NCBI GenBank assembly: GCA_029582165.1
Contig: CM055869.1
Span: forward strand, 56,865,518-56,929,517
Reading direction: 5' to 3'
DNA length: 64,000 bases
DNA from: Portulaca oleracea
Taxonomy: Eukaryota; Streptophyta; Magnoliopsida; Caryophyllales; Portulacaceae
The stretch's first letter is position 1, and the number at the start of each line of letters is the position of its first letter. The position numbers and the translations under genes are program-made. Positions 10,318 through 22,712 of this stretch are shown here, piece after piece. Under the pieces are notes generated by a model, which ran no database searches, was not told where the DNA came from, and was given only the letters and a program-made list of their open reading frames with translations.

Positions 10318-12554
10318 AAGGTTGAAGGATCTTTGGGATATCGATGCAAGAACTCAACGTTGTTAGAAATCGTATCCATGGTGACAGGCAAGAGGATTGA
10401 CCCCAAAACTCGCCTAGGAGTATTGTCATAAGCCCTAAGCTGGATAGCTTGTTGAGTAAGCTGATGAGGTTGAATACCCAGCTTTTGAGCTGTCCTCCAT
10501 GGGCAAATATTTACAGTGGATCCATTGTCAACCAATACCAATGGTATCACCTTATTAGAACAACCCACGGTTAAGTATAAGGCCTTGTTGTGTGCAAAAC
10601 CTTCTTTGGGCAAATCCTCGTCACTAAAGGTTATAGTACTCTGGCCAGAAGTGACAAAAGATACTACTTCCTCGGGTGTGGTCTCTGGCGACACTTCAAG
10701 TTTACTTAAAGCCTCAATTAAAGCCTGTCTATGCTTTTGCGAAGCTGCCAACAGTTGCCAAACTGTCACATCCATCTTCAATTTCTTTAGTTGCTTCAGC
10801 ACTAGATCTTCCTCAGGAGTAAAAACCTCCGTCTCCCCTACTTTCTCCTTCCCTTTGTCTTGAGGTTGGACTTGGGAGGGACCTCCTGGATGATTATGGC
10901 GTCCAGACCGCATTAGGAAAGTGACATCCGGGGTTTTGGTTTCCCCAGATTCTGCTGTTCCCCAAAAGTCGTCATTACCATCAGAACCCCAGAAGTTATT
11001 AGTGACCTCTTCAACATGAGGTTCGCCATAGACGTCTTCTTCATCACTAACCCATAAACCGTTGACCTCATAGTCCTCCGTGAAGTAACGCGTAATGTAA
11101 GTTGGTTTCTTCGCATCTGTAACGAAATCCGAAGGATCCCATTCACATTCTTCGAATACAATATGTATATGAAACGAGCCTAGTGGATTGTTGGTGTTGC
11201 TAGGCTTTTGTGCCGCCTTTGGTAGAGGTAGCCGCTTGGACCTAAACATCTCCTCCATTCTGTTCTTCAAGGTGAAACATTGCTCAGTATCATGTCCTCG
11301 AGCCCTGTGATACTTGCAAAATTTACCGGCATCCCAACCCCGTGGCTTCTCCTTCGGCTCAGGTTTTAAGTCGGGAAGGGTAATCATTCCCTTGCTTAAC
11401 AGACGTTCCAAGGCTTGAGCATATGAAGTGTCTATCGGGGTATATTCGGTGTAGCGTTGTAAAGCATTCACCTCATTCCCTTTGTTAGCCGATGCGGATG
11501 GGCCAACTGACTTCTTATTGGTGTGAGTGTTCTTCCAGCCCCCAGTTGTAACCCCTTTAGCGAACTCACTTTCGATCTTTGTTCCGGCCAATCTTAATGA
11601 AACAAAGTCTTTCAGAGGTTGGAACCTTAAATGAGTATTGTACGATGGCTGTAAACTACGGATGAGCATATCAACTTGGTGCTCCTCCGATGGTCGGTCC
11701 ACCATATGGGCTGCCTTTGATCTCCACCGAGAAAAGTAATTCGAGAAAGTCTCCCTTTCTTCCTGCCTCATCAGCTCCATATCCCTCAGGGTGACAGGCA
11801 TGTCGACATTGTAGGAGTATTGGTGTAAAAACTCCTTGCAAAGCATGCTCCATTGTGAGGTTTTGGCAGGACTGAGAGTATTATACCATTTCATAACATC
11901 AGGGCCTAGAGTCCAAGGAAAGATGATGTGATAGATGTCCTCTTCAACCCCCTTCAGCGTCATAGCCCCCAGAAAATTCCGTATATGTTGATGCGGACTC
12001 TCGACACCATAGAATTTGATGTCAGGCATGTTGAATTTAGGGGGAAGTCTTCCCCGGGGAACAGGTGTGAAGCCTACATCATCCATGAATTGATTGTTAA
12101 AGAGTGTGGACTCTTTCAACATTTGTTCAATGCGATCAAGTCTCGAGTTCGAAATCCCGTGGACTGATCCATCTTTCTCTCTTCCAGATTGTTCTACTTC
12201 ACTTGTAGGAGTGTTTTTCACATTCGAATTTTTCGCCTCTTCCATAGCGTGAATGACGGCGTCAATTCTTTGATTTTGTGCCTCTAGTTGAGCATTCATA
12301 GTGACTTGCATATTCAGAATTATGTTGGTCAATTGCTCAATATCATTACGTGGAGGTGGTGGAGGAGGTGCCGGCTCCCCTTCAGAATCACTATGAGGAT
12401 GGTCATCGTTAGGATTCGACATTGTCTCAGATGGATCGATAACCAAAGATTCAACCCCCTCTTCAGATGCTTCTTCGTCGGTCACTTCTGGGTGAGTCGC
12501 CTCAGATGATGCCCGATCTTCGTTGCTGTCGTAGTGGACGTCAAAAGTTTCCAA
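10311..12554 (-). pseudogene. Tat gag and N-terminal protease
   Basis: A 747-codon frame. Gag forms the particle that packages element RNA. The start at 12554 is the first Met and opens into an acidic N-terminus with a Pro run (about residues 64-69). The capsid-like region runs from about residue 160 to 350 (GRLPPKFNMPDIKFYG, then FSNYFSRWRSKAAHMV). A zinc-knuckle-like CKYHRARGHDTEQC lies near residue 415. The aspartic protease begins near residue 650 with the catalytic LVDNGSTVNICP near 676. The frame is lost at about 10320 within the protease, whose end is in the next frame. The length is normal for Tat gag-pro. Confidence 0.9.
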
Positions 12555-13982
12555 TCGTCCAGTCTCGTCCCGCTGGTAGACCCGAAACCAACCTATCTTG
12601 TTCCCCCTGAAAGGTGGAGGAATTTGAAGACTCAGCTCAACATCGCCCCAAAACTTAATGCATGCAATGGATGAAGAATCCTATTTGAACCCCGAATGAT
12701 CGAGCTAAAGCTCAAAATCATGTGCGAAGCCCAAATAAAACTCTTATGCAGACTCTAGCTCGAAATAATACATCCAGGCCTTATCGGGCCGTGTCCGAAA
12801 ACGAACTCAAGCCTCACATAAGGGCTAAACATACCGTTTCTAGCTGACTAAACAGACCAAGGAGCCCATTTGGATCACACAGGAGTGGGCCCGCTCACAA
12901 AATCCGCGAGGATCCGTGAGGCCCAACATCTCTGTGCCACCCGAATGTTCTCAGGCACAAAGCAGACTCAAACTCATGCAGACGGAAATGCAAGCTAAAG
13001 ACCTTAAAGACGCCAAAATTTAGGCGGCGATGGCGAGCTCACCGAGATCCGCGGATTTCACGGGCTTAGGCCCGATGAGGTCTGCGGTTTTCTGAGCTCG
13101 GGCTCACTCGAGCCTAAATCCAGTCGAACCAGAGACGAAGAAAAACAAGAATTTGGACCATACATGGTTCGGCCCGTCCTGGAATCCGCGCGGATTCTCT
13201 GGGTTTGAACAGTGTATGGGCCAAATTCCAAAATGACACGACACAAAACCCTAAAAGACACTTTGGCTTAGACGCGGTAGTACCCGAGCACACCAAAATC
13301 CGCGCGGATTTCAGGCTCAAAAGCGCTACAAGGCCTAAAGGCCCGGCGACCAAAAGCCTGAACATTAATTTGGGCTATACAAGGTCGACCTGCTCATGGG
13401 ATCCGCGCGGATTTGTTGGGTAACCCAACCTCCGAATCCGCGTGAACCTCCCGGGTCTGAACTTGTATAGACCAAAGTAATTATCTTGGCCCACAACGAC
13501 TCTACTTGATTTTTTTTAATATTTTTTTTTTGTCTAAGCATTAAGGCACGGTTTAGGGTTCGAGAGGTTACACACATAGCATACAAGTGAGTTCCAACCT
13601 AGCCAAGGGTCTAAGTTTGTGGATTCAAGGTTGGTTTATCCTAACCTCTAGCTCGTGTCCTGGGTGTTGTGCCTTCCATGGGGTGCATGGTAAGGTTAAT
13701 GTACCCATGTTGCTCCCTTTTATCATATGGATTAGGGAGTGGTGCACGAGTGGGAAAACAACCACCGGCTCGGTGAAGGTCTAAGTGGACCCACCTGAGT
13801 TGAATGGTTAATGTTTTCCCGGAATGGTAAACGTAAGGGACAACCTAAACGGTGCCTTGTGTGCCCAACAAAGGGGAAGGCCCGTGAATGCAATTATGCC
13901 TAAAAAAAAGAAAAAAGGTGACAACTTTTTTTTTTTAAAAAAAAAAACAAACCCGACTTTTCAAGTCTTACCCACTAATAAG
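12555..13982 (-). other. Tat leader region between primer-binding site and gag
   Basis: About 1.4 kb without any long frame. It carries further atccgcgcggat palindromes near 13185, 13300 and 13400 and an A-rich tract near 13925-13945. The absence of an extra ORF here separates the element from classical Ogre. Confidence 0.8.
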
Positions 13983-14001
13983 TCCCCAGTGGAGTCGCCA
14001 C
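13983..14001 (-). other. Tat primer-binding site
   Basis: On the minus strand, one base after the LTR end (...ccctaca), the sequence reads tggcgactccactgggga. It starts TGG, as required for pairing with a tRNA CCA 3' end. I recall an Arg-type tRNA primer for related Ogre elements, but did not check it here. Confidence 0.75.
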
Positions 14002-16297
14002 TGTAGGGCCCGCCGCCCCCCGGGAGGGGCGCGGTCCCCCGCGGAGTGTCGAGTCGACGTAGGGTTGCTTATTGAACCTATGGTGTACTTTTTCTCTTTT
14101 AAAGAAGATTTTCGGATGATGGTACTTCACTTTAACTTGACCTTTATAATCTTAAACACACATGCAGATTTTTAAAAAAAAAACCCAAAAAAAAGCAAAA
14201 AACGGTCGAACATACTGGGATCCGCGCGGATCCCAGTCCACCGTGGGCCAAAATTTTAGGGTTTTCTGTTTCAGTTCATTCGAGCCAGGGGCGAGAATCA
14301 CCGTCGGCCTACCAGAAGCGGATCCGCGCGGATCCACAGCCTCGATGGCCGCTGCGGTGGTTTTAAATCCGAAGCTTGAATGAGTGTCAATCATGTATAA
14401 AAGAAAATAAAAAACCATTTTTTAGGTGAATACCAAAAATGGAGGAGTCGCCAGTTAATTTTATAAAAATTAACAAAAATAGGGTTGACTCCGGTCTCGA
14501 ACCGAAATTCGGATCCGGGGGTAAAGGTATCGATGTAGGGGGGTGCCCTTGCATCGTCCGCCAAAGCGGCCCTTACTAGGTCGGGTTTAAGCAAAAATTA
14601 AAAAGAAAAAAAGTTGTCACAAGGAATAATAAAAAAAGTGCATGCATAAACTCAATAAAATCAAAGATACAACGCAAAAGGTACATCAGTGATTATTAAT
14701 CTACATTGTTACAACCGAAAGAAAAGCGAAAAGAAAAAAACTAAGGTAGAAACCTACCAAATCCATGGTTGGCAAGCCTTGAGAGATTCCCGACGTCTTC
14801 ACCCAAATTGTTTTGAACTGTGGTAGTATTACACGGAAATCCGCACGGATTTCCTGCAGTCGACCCTCGAAGATGTTTCTCTCAGTTTTTGTCAGAATCC
14901 TTTCCGTAAACTCTTTTTTTTCGTCCCCTCCTTCAGGATCCGCGCGGATCCTTTTATAGGCAGTGGTAGAGTTAGGTTTAGGGAAATCCGCACGGCTCCC
15001 CTGATTTACCAGTACTAGTGTAGGTTCTCGTTTGGCCGGAAGGCTGCAAAATCCGCAGATTTTCCGATTTCGATTACTAGGTCAGAAATCCGCGGATCCG
15101 CTTTGAATTTGGGCCGGGACATTTTGGATCTAGCAAGGAAATCGCGGATCCGCTGATTTGGGCCGGGACATTTTGGCTCTAATTTTGACAAATCGCGGAT
15201 CCGCTGAATTTGGGCCCGGACATTTTGGCTCTAGCAAGGAAATCCGCGGATCCCATCTGAATCGGGCTGAATCCGCGACTTCGCTCTGAATTAGGGTGCG
15301 AATCATGCGAGTTTTATCGGATTGGCGGAATGGGCTCGTCTTTGAAATGGGCTCGCTCTGCATTTTGTGTTGGGCGATATCTGCTAAACCCACATGAACT
15401 TGGGCTCGATCTGTCTAATCGATTGGCTAAATTTCGTGTCTCTGATTAGCCCCACTTTGGTGAGTCCGATAAGGCGAAAGTCAAAGTATATATCTTGAAG
15501 TGTCGTAGTTAGCGGAGGTAGTCCAAATGTTAACTTTAATTCTGGATGTTGTCGGGCTTGAGCGATCCGAGGGTAGCTTGGATTTCTTGACTGGAGGTAG
15601 TCCGATGCTGGTTGAATTGCTGGATGTTGTCCAGGCTTCAGCTTCCAAGGGTAGCTTGGATTTCTTGACCGAGGTAGTCCGATCTTGGTTGAATTCTTTG
15701 GATGTTGTCCAGCTTCGCCTTCGGGTAGCTTGGATTTCTTGACCGGAGGTAGTCCGATGCTGGTTGAATTGCTGGATGTTGTCCAGGCTTCTGCTTCCAA
15801 GGGTAGCTTGGATTTCTTGACCGGAGGTAGTCCGATGTTGGTTGAATTGCTGGATGTTGTCCAGGCTTCGTAGATTTTTCCTGAAAAAGAAAGAATTTGT
15901 AAGTATCTGATTTGTAAAAGATAAAATGGAAGTAAAATAAAATGAAGTAGGATAAGATAAGGAAAGAGAGAGGATATGATGCATCGCGCCGTGCTCATCT
16001 CGGAGTTTCACCCAATTTCAGGTAAATCCTGCGTGGTTCTCGGTGATTTTGAGCCATTTTGCTGAAATTTCTGCTGAAATTGTGTACAAATCCGCGCAGC
16101 TCTCTGTGGTTTTGAGCCTTTTTCTTTGCATTTCTTTGAGCTTGCTTGAGAATATGTGTTGGGTGACAAAGCTTGTTCTAGGATAGTCAAACCCATGCAC
16201 ACGTTACCGAGTCTTGAACTTAAATCTGTTAAGTTTTGGACTTGTCTGTGTTTGAAAATGAAATCCTGAATTTTGAATTGTCAGGCCAAAAATCCGC

Positions 16298-16597
16298 GTG
16301 ACTCCATGTAATTTGGGCCAAAATCCGCGTGACGATAATTGGAGTTTAACGCCGGTCTTGTGGGCTCCCGCCTTGCAAGAACATTATCCGGGTTCCTTTC
16401 ATGTTGATGAGGTCGGGCGAGTTCATACATATGATGCTCCCAGCTCCTCTTGGAACAAGGAACCCAACACTGGAGGGTACCCACCAGAATGGCACTTCTT
16501 CACTGGGCAAGATCCAGCTCCCCTGCCGGGCCGATGCTTTGGTTTCTCAGGCCCTGAATATATAGACCTGGTTTCTGACGGAGAAGATGACGATTGA
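16298..16597 (+). pseudogene. Antisense ORF in right Tat LTR (first)
   Basis: A 99-codon plus-strand frame, the better preserved partner of 3200-3523. It reads through VHTYDAPSSSWNKEPNTGGY and PLPGRCFGFSGPEYIDL to an acidic C-terminus. No family recognised. It might be the end of a longer protein whose upstream part has decayed. Confidence 0.35.
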
Positions 16598-16921
16598 ATG
16601 GTTTTACATGTATAATGCTTAGACAAAAAAACTGTTTCATTTATTATGCAGACCATGATGCAAATGCTAACCTATTATGACTACATGCAATGCACAGACA
16701 CAATAACTGAGACAGGACGTTGAGCTGTGGTCAAAACAAAAGTTGATTTCAGTAAACTTTGCCGGAAACAAATAATTCTTGAGTACATAACAAGCCTGCT
16801 CGCAAATAAACAACTCGGGCCTTTAAGTAGCCCTGCGATTTGACAAAACTGCGGGAAATTAGATGGGCTCCACTCTGACCCATATCTGTGCGAAACCGAC
16901 ATCGGGTCCAAATCTGCTTAC

Positions 16922-17881
16922 GTGGACCTAAAAAAGATCTTTCTGCCCTTGATTTCCTTATTCAGGAGAAGCGAACGTATTGAGAAAAAAGTTAGGGTCT
17001 TAGTCCTATGCTTATTAAGTGGGTTCTGTTTTTACCGTGGTGGCACCAATAGTGGTCTGGCTTCGTTAATCGATACTAGTGAAAGCCTCCGTGGTGATCA
17101 AAATCTAGCACCATTGATACTATCATGGGCTTGGATCGAATTCGTGAAGAATCTGAAAGCGAATTTTCAGGAAGCCCCCTGTTGCTTTAGGTGGACCCTC
17201 TTTTCTTCCTTTGTAGATATGGTTGATGGAGCACACCTGCTTCTTGACGCCTTCTAAGAACGAAGCCACATTCCGGATGGCCCAATTTTGTCAACATGCC
17301 CGAATACACGAGGAGCGCTCAACGGACAGGTGGTTGAAATGGTTTGTCAAAGAGATGGTAGTCAAGTGGCACATCACTTGGTGGAGAATAGGAGAGGTGG
17401 TCACCGCCGATCATTGATGCCCTTTGGTGAGACTTATGGGTCTGACATATACCACCTACTACTTCGAGCCAGACGTCAAATCAGGAGAAAACAATGCATC
17501 CCTCCATCGATCGCATTCACTAATCCTAAGAGACTTCCAAGGTTCGATCTTGGCAGGACTATTGGAAGAAGGACTACCCTCGCTGTTCCTATGACAGGAG
17601 GAAGCACTTATGTATCTATGGCCTATCGCCAATGGATTACGGAGAAAGATCCTGCTATTAGGAAGCAGTTAAAGAAACAGAAGAGAAAATTAAACCCATT
17701 GGCCACCGGATCTCGCCCTTCTAGTACAACGCGCGTTTGGAAAAAACTATCGGGAAGGGCAAGAGGAAGCCCGATGATTCAACCATTAAGGAGAGATCCC
17801 GAAGTGTATCTTTACGGGAGGAAGGATCCGAACCTAAAAAAGACTGATGGATCAAGCTTTGCCCCTTTTTTTTTTTTTTGA
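16922..17881 (+). pseudogene. Antisense ORF in right Tat LTR, possibly plant-mobile-domain-like
   Basis: Two plus-strand frames, 16922-17257 (111 codons) and 17288-17881 (197 codons), homologous to 3855-4624. The second is longer than its left-LTR partner and extends in a Lys/Arg-rich tail. Conserved blocks are QNLAPLILSWAWIEFVKNLK, MPFGETYGSDIYHLLLRARR and WITEKDPAIRKQLKKQ. It lies in U3, antisense to gag-pol. The family assignment is tentative. The alternative is chance open frames in GC-rich LTR DNA, but both copies keep the same peptide blocks. Confidence 0.4.
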
Positions 17882-19117
17882 GCGTTTTTTATTTTTTGAG
17901 ATGCTGATGAACGTTCGAGTAGCAAATCGTAAATTTGCATGCTCTTTCTTTCTTTTAGATTAATAACATTTCACGGTATTCCAGCATTTTCCATTACATA
18001 TGTGAAATCCCATGGACTTCTGCACATAGAAAATTTATTTCCAATCGAAATGCAAAATCCACGAGGATTTTTTGCATCAAGAAAGTAACCCATAAGAATT
18101 AAAGTTAGGCCTGGGAAAACAAAATCTGCGTGGATCCGATCGGAACTGCTCCGACAAAATCAAGTGAGTATCCGGGTCGTTAAGTAGATCCGCGTAGATT
18201 TTCGAAAACGAATGAGCCTAGGAAAGCCGGGGATCCGCGCGGATCTGCCCAGAATTGCTCTAAAAATGAGTATTTTGGGTCGGATTGATAACCGAATCCG
18301 CGTGGATCCTAAGATGTTGGGTCCTAAAAGATCTGTGCGGACTTGCCCCAAAACTGCTCCGAAAATATCGTGAGTATTCTGGGCTAAAGGTTCGCAAAAA
18401 TCCGCGTAGATCTAATGGGGAAAACGGGCCGAATATGGTTTGAAATCCGCGTGGATTTGCCCCAAAACTGCTCCGAAAATATCGTGAGTATTTCGGGCTA
18501 AGAGTTCGCAAAATCCCTATGGATTTAATAGGGAAAACGGGCCGAATATGTTTTGAAATCCGCGTGGATTTGCCCCAAAACTGCTCCGAAAATATCGTGA
18601 GTATTTCGGGCTAAGAGTTCGCAAAATCCGCATGGATTTAACTAGGGAACTGGGTCGAGCAAGGTCTAAATCCGCGTGGATTTGCCCCAAAACTGCTCCG
18701 AAAATATCGTGAGTATTTCGGGCTAAAGGTTCGCAAAATCCGCATGGATTCACCTTGGCCCGGATACTATTAAAGCCCTATAAAAGTCTTAAGCTGCATG
18801 AATCGCGAAGAGCTCATGTTGCTTCAAGGACTAAAAACGGATAACCAAAATAAATTATCGGGAAATTTTTATTTATTTGGGCCGGACTTTAGAGAAGCTT
18901 CCTACGTATCCACATTACATGGAATCAGGCCATCGTAGTTCAAACGATAGTATTTAGTTGCTGACTTAATAAGTCAGTGGCTAATAACTTGGGGATAGTT
19001 GCTGGTTCGGGGATACGGCAGTGACGCCCAAACTGAATTTGAAGTCTTCCGCTAAGTTTTGTCTGTTAACGTTAGTTTGACTTTGACTTTCTATAATTGA
19101 ATTTCCGGGGCGTTACA

Positions 19118-19688
19118 ATTAGATTTATCATAAAAAATACTACTGTAAAAATATAATATTATAATTTTTTTAAAAATATTATATGAAAAATTGTTAGTCA
19201 AAAAAGGATATTAATGAGGCCAAAGAAGAGAAATTCTACAATAGTAGAATTTTTTCGACTATAGTAGTTAAAAAACATATTTTACCTTAAAAATTCAAAA
19301 TTAATATATATTTATAATAGTAAGTTGTTGAAATAAGTAACGTCATTCATTGAAATAATTTTTTTACAAAATTTAATATTTTAAGAAGATTTTACAACAA
19401 TTGAATTCTTTTCAACTATCATAGTTAAAAAGTATGACCGTCGTTGATTCTACCTTTAAAAAAATTGGATTCGATATATTTTGATCAAAATAACTTGTTA
19501 GAAAAGTTAATCATACTTATTGGTACATAAAGTTTTTTTTAACTAATGAGATTAGTTATTTTTAGCAAATTAACAATAAAGAATTTTGAACTACTATATG
19601 GTTGAAAAAAAAGAAGTTAAACTAGGATAGAATTTTCAAGTAAAGAATTTAATAAGTGAAGATAAAATGAGAAAAATGAAGTACTAAT

Positions 19689-19730
<42 letters not shown>

Positions 19731-20396
19731 TATTATTATTATTATTATTATTATGATCATAATCATTATTATCATATATAATGATCTAAAATATACAATT
19801 AACATCATTAAGTTCATTTGTCGAGAAAAGTATTTTCATATGGATGTGCTTATGTAAGACAATTGTTATCCGGTTACTATGGTACATCTGGGCGTCTATC
19901 TAGATCTTCTAGGGTGTTAAATTTTACAAAAAAAAAACAAATTATCAATATTCATTATGAAATTCATTGTAAATTTATCAATATTATCGTAAAATTCATT
20001 GATATTTTTAAAATTTATCAAATTTCACACAATTAATTATGACAAAAGTGACCTATATTATAATATATATGGTAGACCTAAGCTATTTCTCCACAGTATC
20101 CGTATAATTTGTCGTATGACCAAAGTAACAAATTAAAGATTATGAAAAGTAAAAATTAATAATATTAGGAAACATAGAGAATGCCAAACTAGAGAATACA
20201 CAAATAATTTCTTGCAACAAATATATTACGTTGAGTTTGGAACTGAAATAATGAGTTTCACACTAAAACTTAAACATAAAAAAATTTGTCAACTTGAAAA
20301 ATTTGACTAACTTTCCTGGTAAATTTTTGGAATCAAATGATCCCTTATTAATAAATTTGTAAATGAATGAAAAAATTGAACGAATACAAGGTGTGA
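19118..20396. other. AT-rich intergenic DNA with microsatellite
   Basis: No gene seen. The first 80 bp share words with the MITE interior at 24660-24760 (gatttatcata, ataatattata), suggesting a diverged MITE next to the Tat element. At 19690-19754 a (TAA)n tract passes into (TTA)n, which is self-complementary. Confidence 0.6.
19690..19754. repeat. (TAA)n(TTA)n palindromic microsatellite
   Basis: About 13 TAA units followed by about 8 TTA units. It can fold on itself. A long Ile-run reading frame over it is an artefact. Confidence 0.95.
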
Positions 20397-20860
20397 TTAG
20401 TAGGGCCTTTCCCCAAAGAAGTCCCCAGGAGGGTCATACTCGCACACAAACAGCACCCCCTTTCCCCCATCACACACGACCCGTGCGCACCCGACCCGGC
20501 GCGTGTCCCTCCACATGACCTGCTTGTAGTGCCCGCAGTCCGGTATCGAGCAAGTGTTCGACCCGCGGTTGTAGCCCCGGCCCTCCGAGACCCACCCGGC
20601 CACCGCCCGGGCCGGGCCCCACCGCGACCCGGCCCCCGACAGGTTCTCCCGTCTGGCCGGTCGAGTGGATCATGGCGCAGTCGACCCGCCGCTGGAGTCA
20701 GTACTGCTCGGCAAACAGGGCCAGCCGCGGGTCCCATTGCGGGGCGACGGCGGTGGCGGGCCTGATTGTGTGGGTCCAGCCACTGGCTCGTGGCTGAGCT
20801 CGCCAAGGTTGTTATGGGTAGGAGTAATAGTAAGACGGTTAGAATTATAATGTGGTTCAT
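20397..20860 (-). pseudogene. PR-1-like (CAP domain) pseudogene
   Basis: PR-1 proteins are secreted CAP-domain defence proteins, usually intronless and about 160 residues. The start at 20860 opens a clear signal peptide (MNHIIILTVLLLLLPITTLA), then SQWLDPHNQAR, the usual mature N-terminus. The frame then shifts near 20760. QWDPRLALFAEQY is read in a second frame, which meets an in-frame TGA near 20698 before DCAMIHSTGQTGE. A second shift near 20645 leads to the intact C-terminus: AGWVSEGRGYN, CGHYKQVMWR (CAP motif), RVGCARVVCDGGKG and CEYDPPGDFFGERPY. The total length fits a full gene. It has two frameshifts and one stop, so it is a pseudogene or carries sequencing errors. It is strikingly GC-rich compared with its AT-rich surroundings. 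Confidence 0.88.
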
Positions 20861-21508
20861 GGTTGGAGTAATTTCACCGTGACTTTTTTTTTTTAATAAT
20901 TAGCGGGATTGACCCAATTTATTCAATCGATAAAATTGGAAAAGAGGCATCAATCTCTAGAAAAAAAAAAAAAGGTGATGACCTTAGTTTCAGCTAGGTT
21001 TGTGTTCTACGATTTGTGTAGATATATATATATATAGAGGACAGTTTCAATGAATTGTTTTTGAAAAAAAAAAAAAATTGAATTCAACCAGCTAATATAT
21101 GTGTCAAATATGTTTTTAAATTTATGGGTTTTGTTCAACATTTAGTTTGTGGCATGCATGTCTAGAGATTAGATTATATGGGGGAGTTTTTTTAAAAAAT
21201 AACAAAAGATTATAAGGGGGTGTTTGGTTTGGGAGGAGGGAAATTTGAGTTAGTTGGGTATGTGTAAGATTCATCAAATTAAATAATATAATAGGTATTA
21301 ATTTGCGATTAATTTGGAGTGTAAAATAAGAGAATATTGCTAGCTGTACAGAAAATGAAGGATGGATTTTTGTACTCCTTAATTAATTCTTGGTGTTCAG
21401 AATGAACATTCTTTCAGCTTTCAAAAGATATGTTACTTGATCCCTTTGTCCCTTGTTGTCTGTTGTTGTAAAGTATATGTAGTTAACTTTTACCAGTTTT
21501 GATTACTA

Positions 21509-21553
<45 letters not shown>

Positions 21554-22124
21554 GTAATCATTAGATATATTGTGAAAAATGATTTCATAAAAATATGTTC
21601 ATGTGTAATATTTTCAAGTTTAGTGTATATATATGTTCTAAATAAAATTAAAATCAAACAATGAAAATCTTGAAGAATTATAAATAATAGTTATTTGACA
21701 GTAGCCCAACACCGAATTAACATCAATTAAATTCTGAATTTTGTAATTTCGTGATACTTTTTTGGGTGATATATAGAATGGACATATGTCTAAACCAAAA
21801 CACAACCACTACATTATAGATCGAAAACGCCGAGTTTAAATAACTTTAATTCAGTGTTGGACTGCTGACAAACATAACTTTAATTCAACTCCTAAAATTT
21901 GGGATATTCATGTCAAATATTAAATTCGGGATATTCTAATAAACAATATTCAAAGTTGAGTATTTTAAAACTTAATAATTCTATTAAAAAACAAGAGGGT
22001 AAATAAGACCCCCTAAAATTAGGGTATATTACTACAACGGCTCATGTTGGTATACATATATATCTTCTAATTATTTACAATAAATTTCCATCGTTTGTTT
22101 GGAAGATAACTCTGATATCTTCTT
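20861..22124. other. AT-rich intergenic DNA
   Basis: Homopolymer A and T tracts, a (TA)n run near 21026 and an (ATT)n microsatellite at 21508-21552. No gene, RNA or element recognised. Confidence 0.6.
21508..21552. repeat. (ATT)n microsatellite
   Basis: About 15 uninterrupted ATT units. Confidence 0.95.
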
Positions 22125-22682
22125 GGGGTTTTTTGCATTTTGAACCCCGAATTTTAGGGGTATTTACATTCTGAATCCTTGGTTTTCAACTTTAACATTT
22201 TGAACCTTAAAGTTTGTAGGCTGAAAAAAAGGACCCTAAAGTTTGTGAGATGAAAAAAAAGCTCGTTTCCCGTTTTTCTTTTTCTTTCCATGTTTGAATT
22301 TCTCTCCCGATTGACATCAAACTTCAAGACTAAGGTTAAAACCGCTATTAAAGTTATAATAAACCTCTTTTATTCATGTTGGAGTTACTTAAAACCATGT
22401 ACTCAGGGGTCTAAGTAGCCTCGACACGAAAAAGAGAGGTGTATTATAGCTTCAATATTAGTTTTAACCATAGTCCTAAAGTTTGACGTCAATCGGGAGA
22501 TAAATTGAAACATGGGAGGAAAATAAAAAATGAGACAGGGGCCTTTTTCTTCAGTCCACAAACTTTAAGGTCCTTTTTTATTCAATCTAGAAACTTTAGG
22601 GTCCAAAATGTTAATGTTGAAAACCAAGGGTTCAGAATGTAAATACCCCTAAAATTCGAGGTCCAAAATGCAAAAAAACCCT
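22125..22682. mobile_element. Foldback (hairpin) element, copy 1
   Basis: A 558-bp near-palindrome. The left arm starts ggggttttttgcattttg and the right arm ends caaaatgcaaaaaaaccc. Inner parts also pair (for example aaacttcaagactaaggtt with the reverse complement of aaccatagtcctaaagttt). Related copies are at 49416-49967 and 62254-62805. No coding capacity. Transcribed, it would form one long stem. Confidence 0.85.
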
Positions 22683-22712
22683 ATTTTCTTTACAGGAATA
22701 AATGGATCAATA

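Larger units (their letters stand above)
781..19117 (-). mobile_element. Tat-lineage Ty3/gypsy LTR retrotransposon
   Basis: An 18.3 kb element read on the minus strand. The 5' LTR is 14002-19117, followed by primer-binding site, about 1.4 kb leader, gag, protease, reverse transcriptase, RNase H, a second archaeal-type RNase H, integrase, then a truncated 3' LTR at 781-5905. The second RNase H between RNase H and integrase is the hallmark of the Tat clade (Ogre, Retand and relatives). There is no long ORF before gag, which argues against typical Ogre. The two LTRs differ by many small indels and the coding region has several frameshifts, so it is an old, inactive copy. The flanks (tatat at 776-780, attag at 19118-19122) are not a target-site duplication. 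Confidence 0.93.
14002..19117 (-). repeat. Tat element 5' LTR (5116 bp)
   Basis: The complete LTR. In element orientation it starts tgtaacgccccgg at 19117 and ends ccctaca at 14002. It contains the 78-bp block (about 15520-15870), the 113-bp block (about 18330-18760), antisense ORFs and a minus-strand TATA at 14951-14960. An LTR of about 5 kb is at the upper end for plant elements. Confidence 0.92.

Noticed and set aside
19617..19817. Minus-strand frame with a long Ile run
   Set aside because: It is the (TAA)n/(TTA)n microsatellite read as codons.
20529..20765. Plus-strand frames over the PR-1 locus
   Set aside because: Shadow frames of GC-rich DNA; the CAP-domain homology is on the minus strand.
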